DNA from: Ectocarpus siliculosus
Lineage: Eukaryota; Sar; Phaeophyceae; Ectocarpales; Ectocarpaceae
Direction: 5' to 3'
NCBI GenBank assembly: GCA_000310025.1
Contig: FN648407.1
Span: 1-10,963, forward strand
Length of the DNA: 10,963 nt
The notes beneath the pieces are model-generated. The model was not told the origin of the DNA, ran no database searches, and worked only from the letters and a program-made list of their open reading frames with translations. Shown here in pieces: positions 1-6,556 of this stretch; the first letter of the stretch is position 1, and each line of letters opens with the position of its first letter. The position numbers and the translations under genes are program-made.

Positions 1-112
1 CACACACGCACACGACACCCAAAGAAGAGATCAAGAAACTGGACATCGACGCCAATCGCAACCCCAAACCCTGCCCCTAACTGGAAAAAACACGCCCATG
101 CTCCCCTTTCAC

Positions 113-220
113 CTTCATGTCCTGCTTCATCCCGGCGATGTCGTGAGGCTCCCTCACGCCCGCATCGATCAACACTTTCCCTAGAGCGGATTGCTTTCCT
201 CCGAGAGCGTGCACTGCTTC
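113..220 (-). CDS. Exon I: exonuclease domain helix after Exo II (last exon in window)
   Basis: This 36-codon phase-0 exon lies between acceptor GGCGCAG|GAAGCA and donor ATGAAG|GTGAAA. It joins exon H to read VDTE|EAVHALGG, followed by SALGKVLIDAGV. In RNase D/Rrp6 nucleases the DT is followed by a helix of the type A-x-x-L-G, then a leucine-rich helix before the D-W-R/R-P-L segment, so position and pattern fit. The Exo III tyrosine/aspartate motif is expected in the next exon, left of base 1. Bases 1-112 are intron with a CA-rich edge. Confidence 0.68.
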
Positions 221-3200
221 CTGCGCCATGGCGGACGGCGGCACGCATGAAATGGAGGGAGACATGGGGGCAGCAATTGCGGTTTGTGATTGGGGCCATC
301 CACTCGCACCAGACACTGAGATGAGAAAAAACGTGCATGGGTCCCCACCCCACGTGCGTATGCGAAGGTGTGCCGATTCTGGTAAAAAGTCAATCGACGG
401 TTCCCTTGGGATTGGGTTCTTCTTTACCATTTTCCCCCTTTTTTTCTTTTTTTTTTTTTTTTTTTCCTTTTCATTTTTTTTTCCTTTTTTAGCCGGGGGT
501 GGTTCCCTTGTTCCCCCCCCTTCGAAAAAAAATTAAAATGGGGTAGACCCCCGGGGCCCGGGGGGGGGGGGGGCGCTGCCGTTTTGTTTGATCCGCGATA
601 AAAAAAACACCCACTGGTTGACTTTCTTGGTTCCGAAGCTGCTCGATACGCCAATGAAGCAGTACAATGATAAATGCTCCGCCGAATCAACACAGCTGGT
701 AGTTGATTCTGCCATTAAAAAGGAGGCCCCTCTTAGACAATCGGCTTATCTCTCCCTCGCTCACAACAGAACAAATAGGGTCTACTTTGGAACACCGAAT
801 CCCAAACGCTTCCCGTCAAAGCCCCACTCGAGTCTCTCGTGCTTCGTGCCCGCGAGTCTCCCCGGTGGTACTGTACGTACATGTACTGCTGTAGTGTTAA
901 CCCGCCTTCCAACTCTAACGGGAACCCTCTCCGCACCAAGAGGGGTGTTTTGACGGTTTCGCACACCTCAAACAGTAACAGAGTACCACTATTTTGCTTC
1001 AACTCGATGTCAACAACAACCACTTCAAGTTACAACCTAACTGCCGTGTCTACGTGTTCCGTGCCCCAGGAGGAAGGTGAGTTCAAGCATGCATCGGCTC
1101 AAACTGATTGCTTCCAGTCGATGTTGGAGCTCTCCGGTTAACAGCAAGTATCTACGTATGGCATACACAGGCTCTTAAGAATAAGAGGATGATAGCCCAC
1201 CTCCGTGTCGACAGCATTGACGATGACGAAGCCGAAGTCGCGGAACAGGCTGGGGACGTCCAGGCTGCGAATGGAGTGGCCGATCTGTTTTGTTTTCGTC
1301 ACGTGCGGTTGCGGCGTTTCGTTCCTGTAAATAGGCTTGGGGGTAGTACGAGGACGAGCTATATTTTGAGTACACGTATGTAAGTTGCACTAACCTAAAT
1401 TTTTCTTGTTTTCTAAATGTAACTACAAGGGCAGCAAGCATCGCATGTTGCTTTTTTTTCTTTCCAGGGTTTTCGGTTTCTGATACATGTGGTGGGCAGA
1501 AATACCAAGAAAGACACCATCTAATGTCAAGTTGAAAAAACGAGTCAGGGAAGCGCCCGGGAGGTATATCTGGTCGCCCGGTGGCCGCCCCCCACACGAC
1601 CGCTTGGCGATAATCTCCCCCCAAGAATTTCCTGGCGTCGTGCGAACCCTCCTTTCGTATTCGTGCCCGCAGACCAGCGGAGCGGCCAGGAAGTTGCGTT
1701 GTGAGGGTTTGTCAATGTACTTCGCTCACGTGTCCACGTTGCCAAAAACAGTCGACAACTTCCGCAACACGCCTCGGCGTTCACGCAAACCCGGCTATCA
1801 GCACTTCTACCGGCACAGCGTGAACAAATACGCTCAACAAACTGCTGATTTTCTTCCACGACAACATATTTCCTCATCACCTTCAAGACGTCCGGGTTTC
1901 CAAACGCATCCCTGAGAAGGCCCATGTTGTCCCACATGCCTTCGGCGAGGGGGTCGACGACGTAGTCCTGAGAGGAGACGACGTCGTCAACACCAAGAGA
2001 GATGAAAAAAATAGATATATCCGTTTCGTGAGACACCACCGGCTGCAGGATTGTGACGTTTGTACAATCCGTTGACAAGCTGTTGTGCAGGGGCATATGT
2101 ACAGAGGAAAATGCCTTTGGGATCGCTCGGCGTGAGGCGTAATGCACCAAACAATGTGCACTCTCGGAAATGATAATAACAAAGTTGGCCCGAAACGCAA
2201 AACTGAAAAAGTACGGCCACAAGTGAACTCTGTCAACCAGCGGAACAAGCTACAGCAGTAGTGGACGTGAAATTTCTGGCAGAAGAAGCACCCGCACACA
2301 CCAAATGGTACGGAAAGCCGATCAGACAGCGTTCCGGTGTTTGCTAACTTGAGTGATGCGTTTTCATTGGTCAACTGGGCAGCGTGGCCGATGTCAACTA
2401 CAGACCCCCCCCGCCCCAACACACACACGAGTAGGCCATGTCGGGTGTTGTTCTACACATCAACCCCATGAAAAAACACTAAACGGGACGGTTGTCAACC
2501 CCGCAGAGACGCACCTTCCATTCCGTGGATATTTGAAGGAGGCACGCCAACCCGTAGTACGTCCGGGCGTTGTGGGCTTCCACATCGAAGCTCCACTCTC
2601 GGCAAGCATTCAGGTCCTCAGCAAGGGCGGAGAGCTGCGCGAGCGGAGGGAGGCACGGAAGGTAGCGAGGTTCACTCTCTCTCTCTCTCTCTCTCGTGTG
2701 TTGCTGGATGATTTCGCGGTGCCCCGTTTATGGAAGAATATGGAAGGAAAACGGAAAACCGCTGGGGAAGTCTGGGCCCTGGAACGGGCGGCGGGTGCCA
2801 TAATCTAGTAGGCCAAGGCGGGCCTTGTTCCCGAGGACGCGGGGACGCCCTACACAGCTCTTGGACGTAATTTCCTGGCATAGTCTACAGACAGCGCCAA
2901 CACTTGGTTTAACCAACAACTTGGCAGTCAAGAACTTGACGTTCAACATTTTATCAAATATACCAAGAACTTGAGCACCATTGGTGAGCCCCGTAAAAAA
3001 AAAACTATACTAAAACCTATATAGCCGGCATCTGTAGCCCACAAGAGGAACTAAGAACTCCAGCCTCAGCCAAATTAAAAATTCTTGAGCGCTATCTATA
3101 TGCTACTATTTACCTTGCTGGTGCGTCGTGGGGTGAAATCGCCCCCCCGTCTAACCTTAAATTAACACACGACTGTCTGTGTGCAACTGACCTTAGCTGG

Positions 3201-6096
3201 AGTGTCCACGTACTCGTACTCCACATCATGCAGCAGGGGCCACTCCAAGAAGGCTGTCTGGGCCTTTTCCACCTCAAAGTCAAGGGCAGCCGCATAGCCG
3301 TAAGCATTGGGGAGGCTGGCTGGCGGCGCGTTGGCTCTGAGCCACTGCTCAAACCCCGGCTCATGCAGCTGAACGCTCGCGTGGAAGCTACACCAGAGAG
3401 CAAGGATATCCGCAAACGATTGTTCGGGTAGGTGGGGGGCGGGGGCGGGGCGGAACTGAGCATTCAACTGCAACAGGTGTCGGTCGCTGTTTGACTAATA
3501 TTTTACCACATGAGAATCGAAGGCATCGCCAGGAATGAATAGGAAAACGCGAGCTTCGAACTCGAATCGTAGTGTGCTCTCCGTCTTCGCGTCGTCTGAT
3601 GACCGCCAGAACTAGTGTGTTGTTACAGGTGGGATGGTGCCCTGTTCTACGCTATTTGAAATGCCTCCAGACGACCACACTTAACAGAAAAACACACGAC
3701 AACGAACGTGTTGTAGATATTTGTACGCATGCTTCATCGCCCGTCGGCCTTACACGTCTGTCTGCGACAAGCCTTTCTACTTAGGAGAGGACCGTGCGAC
3801 GTAGTTGTATCCGGTGGCGTGGTAAGAGTCGGCGGTATAGTCCCGCCGCCTTTTGCTCTAGTTTGCGCCAGCAGCACTTCAATGGTGAAAATAGCTCTAC
3901 ACGTATCGGAAAAAATACTATTTCATGTCCTGGAAAAGGTCACGGTTTCGGCCTCCGAATGAGTACCAATATTCCAAACGTCTCCTGACCGCGACAAGTG
4001 GTGGCAGCACCCCACGCTACGCTAAAAGTATCCCATCCCATCATGGTCCGGTCCATCACAACACCTGCGCAAGGCGACCAAATAGGGCTCCGCAATCGCT
4101 TCATGACCTGGCTGCATCGCGAACCGTTTCACCACAGGGGCGGCGACGCCGGGCTTGTACCATTTGCTCCCGCCGCGTGTAAGTATCTTCCCCTGAAATA
4201 CCCCTGACACGAGGGGGTGGGGGTGGGGGGGGTCGGCAGTCGGGACTCGGGTTACACCGGGGAGTGCACTCATCAATCAGGAGATGTCGTCGAGGCTTCA
4301 CGTGTTCAACGTGTGGCATATGGAAGGTCGTGTTCCCAAATCGACTACAGCCCGGGGCGTCGGAAACACACGCGTTAGTGTTTTCGGGGTGCTCCGAGCG
4401 TGTGATCGCAGTGTCTGCCTTACTCACGAGACAACGCAGGTGTGAGCGGAATAAAAAAGTTGCTGTGGGTGCTCCAACCTCCCCCATGTACAAGCAAACA
4501 GCTGCTCGCACGGACGGCGCGACCGAGTCGTGGCATCGTTGTCTGCGGCGTGCCAAGTTTTTCATGGTGCTTGCTTTTGCGGTGCTCAAATGGAAACCAA
4601 CCAATCAGAGCTCTTGGTCTTGCCACCAAGGAAAACACCCACCTGTTCTGGAGACGATGACGTGCCTGTTTGGGTCTGCCCCGCTCGAGGCGTGGAAAAG
4701 CGCCAGCTCCATCGCCAATCCGTGGATCTGGCGTCGCTGCTGGGCACTAAGACTGGGCGGAAAGGCTGTTGCGTGTCCGACGTGGGGGGTTGGGACGGGT
4801 AGTGTGCTTAGAGGGGGAATACGGAACAGTGCTCTACGCTTGGTCCTGTGCATCGTCGCCATTGGCGAATTGCGCTGCAATACCAAACTTAAACTTCCAC
4901 CACAGGCGACACCCAATGCCACGTGTCTAAACACTAACCGCTGGTCGGACCGTGCCACCCCCGTGCCACCCCTGACCCTACAGCATGCAACATCATCTTT
5001 GCAGCCACAACCCAAACCACCTGCCCCATTGCCGCTCTCACCTATCTCGTCCTGGGACGGGTCGAAGTCAATCTCCTCCATGACCCCACTCTCTTCCGGC
5101 GGCCGCGCAAGGCTGCTCCCTCCACCATCAGGATTCGCCGGTACCCTTCCCTCCTTCCAGGCGGCGAGCTTGACCCCGAGCCACTGGTCAAACACCGCCG
5201 CGGCCTCTTGCTCAGCTTTAGCCTTTAGCGTGCCCATCCCGCGCTGCCCCGGTGCCCAGCGACGCTTCTTTTTCTTTCCACCGCCTCCCCCTTGCTTCTG
5301 CTTCTGCTGCTGCAGCTGGCACGACTTGTTCTTCATCATAGTCTGCGCGATCTTCGCTTCCCGGGCACGATCGCGCCGCTGCTTTCTCAAGGCCTGCTGC
5401 TCCTCCCGCGTGACAGGCGCGGCACCCGCAGCCCCTGATAATGCAACACAAACAGCAGGGGTACACGCAGTGCCGACCCGCTCGTAAGAAAAACAAGCAG
5501 TAATCAAAATAGATACGTCTATTAGATAGAATCCTAATTCGATGAAGTACGAAAAAATGCATAGCAGTAGACGTGGTCTACAAATATTGTGTTGTCCAAC
5601 GTGTGGAACTACTTTGTCCGGAAGAAACCGAGGCTCAGATTTTGGACAAACTTCAGAAAAATGCCCTAAGAAATTGAGCATAGAGGCCGGCGCTACATCA
5701 ATTCCCATATAGGAGCCTTTGCTCAGAGGGATGAAATAAGGATTGAGCCTGGCTCAAAATACTATCTGGTAGGTGTTTCCTGGTTTCTTGTGAGCGGGCC
5801 AGCACCGCCGTGGCATTGGTGGTTGCGCCGCATTTTTTGGTGGGGTGTGGTGGTGTGGCGAGGATCCTAGGGCTGCTACGACGCCCACCGCCTCACCTGG
5901 AGCGTTTTCGCTTGGTTCGCGTCGGGTGGAGGGGTCCGGATCGCCCCCCTCGGCTTTGCCGCAAGTTGCGCTCCCTGTCGGCACTCCCGGGTGACGTGGG
6001 CCGGCGTGTTGTGGCCGATCTGCCCCATCTGTCTCCGAGGCACCGTACACCTGCGGCATGATGTCCCAAGCTCTCTGAATCGATTTTTTCCCAGGT
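113..6096 (-). CDS. R3H domain plus RNase D/Rrp6-like 3'-5' exonuclease gene (multi-exon, partial)
   Basis: This is a reconstructed minus-strand gene with exons at about 6096-5897, 5434-5042, 4765-4643, 4203-4133 (or to 4108 or 4065), 3467-3192, 2634-2515, 1967-1881, 1284-1201 and 220-113. All proposed introns are GT-AG. The first half encodes a charged low-complexity region and an R3H domain, which in known families binds single-stranded nucleic acid. The second half encodes a DnaQ-like DEDD exonuclease fold closest in pattern to RNase D and the exosome nuclease Rrp6, which removes nucleotides from RNA 3' ends. Phases agree at every junction except the fourth to fifth exon, where the favoured donor is weak, so this could be two adjacent genes. 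A KKKKRR cluster suggests a nuclear or RNA-bound protein (inference). The 3' end, with Exo III and the stop codon, lies left of base 1. The 5' start is uncertain. Confidence 0.62.
221..1200 (-). other. Intron between exons H and I (contains low-complexity tract)
   Basis: This intron of about 980 nt is bounded by GTGGGC at its 5' end and GCGCAG at its 3' end (minus strand). It holds the poly-T and poly-G tract at 431-573. The rest shows no coding pattern: the open frames on both strands are short and of random composition. Confidence 0.6.
431..573. repeat. Degenerate homopolymer tract (poly-T then poly-G)
   Basis: About 60 nt of broken T/C runs (431-490) are followed by short runs of G, C and A and a run of 14 G at 560-573. 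The pattern of successive mixed homopolymers is unlike ordinary microsatellites and may reflect poor base calling. Confidence 0.75.
1201..1284 (-). CDS. Exon H: exonuclease domain, Exo II motif
   Basis: This is a 28-codon phase-0 exon between acceptor AAAACAG|ATCGGC and donor ACGGAG|GTGGGC. The peptide is IGHSIRSLDVPSLFRDFGFV followed by IVNAVDTE. The aspartate of SLD (codon 1260-1258) is the Exo II metal ligand candidate, and the downstream RDFG and VN-x-x-DT are hallmarks of RNase D/Rrp6 enzymes. The loop before the aspartate differs from the common H-G-A-x-x-D form by one residue in length. The surrounding longer reading frame is a different, spurious frame. Confidence 0.78.
1285..1880 (-). 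other. Intron between exons G and H
   Basis: This 596-nt intron starts GTGATG and ends AAACAG on the minus strand. Open frames crossing it are read-through from exon G or antisense; no separate gene is seen. Confidence 0.65.
1881..1967 (-). CDS. Exon G: exonuclease domain, central strand and helix
   Basis: This is a 29-codon phase-0 exon between acceptor CTCCTCTCAG|GACTAC and donor TTGAAG|GTGATG. It encodes DYVVDPLAEGMWDNMGLLRD and then AFGNPDVLK. It continues exon F directly: in RNase D/Rrp6 nucleases the QIST strand is followed by a strand ending in Val-Asp-Pro/Thr-Leu, then a helix and a segment of the type F-x-[DN]-P-x-[IV]-x-K leading to Exo II. The match in order and spacing confirms the splice joins. 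Confidence 0.78.
1968..2514 (-). other. Intron between exons F and G
   Basis: This 547-nt intron starts GTGCGT and ends TCTCAG on the minus strand. No coding or structured element was recognised in it. Confidence 0.65.
2515..2634 (-). CDS. Exon F: exonuclease domain, Exo I motif (D-x-E)
   Basis: This exon has exactly 40 codons in phase 0, between acceptor TCGCGCAG|CTCTCC (preceded by a pyrimidine-rich stretch) and donor TGGAAG|GTGCGT. The peptide contains LSALAEDLNACREWSFDVEA followed by HNARTYYGLACLLQIST. The D and E of FDVE (codons 2586-2584 and 2580-2578) sit where the two metal-binding acids of Exo I fall in DEDD nucleases. The following GLACLLQIST is the typical second strand of RNase D/Rrp6 enzymes. 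This is the strongest single piece of evidence for the exonuclease call. Confidence 0.8.
2635..3191 (-). other. Intron between exons E and F
   Basis: This 557-nt intron starts GTCAGT and ends GCGCAG on the minus strand. It contains a CT microsatellite at 2675-2695 about 40 nt before the acceptor. An AT-rich patch near 2990-3110 shows no gene. Confidence 0.6.
2675..2695. repeat. (CT)n microsatellite
   Basis: This is an uninterrupted CT dinucleotide run of 21 nt inside the intron between exons E and F. On the transcribed strand it reads as GA. Confidence 0.9.
3192..3467 (-). CDS. Exon E: region just before the exonuclease domain
   Basis: The donor GCTAAG|GTCAGT at 3192/3191 leaves phase 0 and joins exon F. 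The acceptor is either TTGCAG|TTGAAT (start 3467) or CTCAG|TTCCGC (start 3455), both phase 0. The encoded 88-92 residues include PHLPEQSFADILALWCSFHA and end LLHDVEYEYVDTPAK. The final part corresponds to the linker before the first strand of RNase D/Rrp6 nucleases, where a valine-aspartate-threonine segment commonly precedes the exonuclease fold. There is no in-frame ATG near its 5' edge, and an in-frame stop lies just upstream (3497-3495), so an upstream exon is required. Confidence 0.66.
3468..4107 (-). other. Junction region between exons D and E
   Basis: This is intron, or intergenic sequence if the R3H and exonuclease parts are separate genes. No minus-strand frame of useful length was found. 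A small exon here could reconcile the phase difference between D and E, but none could be identified by eye. Confidence 0.4.
4108..4203 (-). CDS. Exon D: segment following the R3H domain (3' boundary uncertain)
   Basis: The acceptor GTGTCAG|GGGTAT at 4204/4203 sits behind a long C-rich pyrimidine tract (reverse complement of 4206-4235) and accepts phase 1, matching exon C. The frame reads VFQGKILTRGGSKWYKPGVA and stays open to a TAG at 4024-4022. Three donors are possible: 4133 (GTG|GTGAAA, phase 0, the only one that joins exon E in frame), 4108 (CCAG|GTCATG, phase 1) and 4065 (GCAG|GTGTTG, phase 2). If none is used, an R3H-only gene would end at 4022. No domain is recognised. Confidence 0.45.
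4643..4765 (-). CDS. Exon C: R3H domain
   Basis: This 123-nt exon runs from acceptor CAACAG|CCTTTC to donor AGAACAG|GTGGGT and is phase 1 at both ends. The peptide runs FPPSLSAQQRRQIHGLAMEL, then a segment containing LFHASSGADPNRHVIVSR. This fits the R3H pattern: Arg-x3-His (R at 4736-4734, H at 4724-4722), a helix, a small-residue Ser-Ser-Gly turn, then a beta strand ending VIVS. R3H domains bind single-stranded RNA or DNA in proteins such as IGHMBP2 and PARN (family knowledge). The identification is by motif only. Confidence 0.72.
5042..5434 (-). CDS. Exon B: basic/Gln-Lys-Gly low-complexity region
   Basis: The acceptor is TTATCAG|GGGCTG after a T-rich tract. The donor is GAGATAG|GTGAGA. 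The length is 393 nt, entering and leaving in phase 1. It encodes a likely coiled or helical stretch beginning near TREEQQALRKQRRDRAREAK, a Gln/Lys run, then GGGGGKKKKRR, which looks like a nuclear localisation or RNA-binding patch. After that comes an amphipathic segment (AAVFDQWLGVKLAAWKEGR) and an acidic tail (EEIDFDPSQDEI). Its composition differs sharply from the compact exons downstream. No named domain was recognised in it, but it joins in frame to the R3H exon. Confidence 0.68.
5435..5896 (-). other. Intron between exons A and B
   Basis: This 462-nt intron starts GTGAGG and ends TTATCAG on the minus strand. It is more AT-rich near 5480-5600. The long minus-strand open frame that covers part of it is read-through from exon B. 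Confidence 0.6.
5897..6096 (-). CDS. Exon A: N-terminal exon of the R3H gene
   Basis: The donor at 5897/5896 reads CTCCAG|GTGAGG, a near-ideal consensus, and leaves phase 1. The phase-1 acceptor at 5435/5434 matches it. The frame is open upstream from the first ATG (6059) back to about 6137, through KKSIQRAWDIMPQVYGASE, so the exon may begin at an acceptor CATCAG|A (6097/6096), or translation may start at the ATG at 6059. The encoded segment is hydrophilic and rich in Pro, Gly, Ser and charged residues, with no recognised domain. The donor is confident and the 5' boundary is not. Confidence 0.55.
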
Positions 6097-6523
6097 CTGA
6101 TGGTTTTGATGGAAGCGTGGATGCGTGTGAGGCTTAGTTACGAGGCGCCGTTCCCCCTGGTATCATCTGTAGAACCGGGCATGCCACGACCGGTGCTCTT
6201 GGCCTGCCTGGCTCTATCGCTCTCCCCAACCGGGGGCGCCGCGATATCGAAATGAAGAATCGCGGGGTATCCAGAGACGGTATCCAAACCCGAACATTCC
6301 CACAAAAAAAAAATCGAATTTGAAATCGCGCCGCGTGTTACCTTCTTGCAACATGACACGTGCTCCACGTACGTATACCTCTTCTCGCAAACACAGCAGC
6401 GACACGTGGAAGGCAACCGACAACCGACAACCAACATCCAACACACTCAACTGCTGTGCAAGTCCCCGCCCCACACTTCACATTCCCTCAACCCCACACC
6501 CTCACTGCTACGCCAAGAGAACA
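6097..6523. promoter_or_regulatory. Divergent intergenic/promoter region
   Basis: This stretch of about 430 nt separates the first supported exons of two head-to-head genes, so it should carry both promoters and 5' untranslated leaders. On the plus side the leader (about 6411-6523) is CA/CCA-rich with short direct repeats (ACCGACA-type units near 6417-6435). No TATA box could be assigned with confidence. Part of it (6142-6182) might be a first coding exon of the minus-strand gene. Confidence 0.5.
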
Positions 6524-6556
6524 ATGTCTTTTCTACAGGGCATCATTCCGGAGAAG
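6524..6556 (+). CDS. TspO-like exon 1 (start codon)
   Basis: This very short first coding exon encodes MSFLQGIIPEK and ends at donor GAGAAG|GTGAGC in phase 0. The start is chosen because it follows a CA-rich leader free of other in-frame structure and joins cleanly to exon 2. A 33-nt coding exon is easy for gene finders to miss. Confidence 0.65.

Noticed and set aside
1-20. CA-rich start as a microsatellite
   Set aside because: The run is short and interrupted, too weak to call as a repeat.
228-536. 102-codon plus-strand open frame ending in a Phe-rich tail
   Set aside because: It runs into the poly-T block, which creates the Phe run, and overlaps the intron between exons H and I antisense; no coding signal.
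1545-2222. 225-codon minus-strand open frame as an independent gene
   Set aside because: Only residues encoded at 1967-1881 fit the exonuclease family; the rest is intron read-through on both sides.
3540-3625. Possible tRNA on the minus strand (CGAGTTCGAAGCTCG resembles a T-arm)
   Set aside because: No acceptor stem pairs with the following bases and no anticodon arm could be placed at the right distance; it is a simple palindrome.
4264-5487. 407-codon plus-strand open frame
   Set aside because: It lies antisense to exons B and C, its composition (Pro/Ser/Cys-rich, with a Phe/Pro run opposite the Lys/Gly run) mirrors the minus-strand code, and it shows no domain. The minus strand has family motifs and good splice sites.
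4605-5708. 367-codon minus-strand open frame taken as a single exon
   Set aside because: It contains real exons B and C but also reads through the intron between them and part of the intron before B. Splice sites and phase give a better model.
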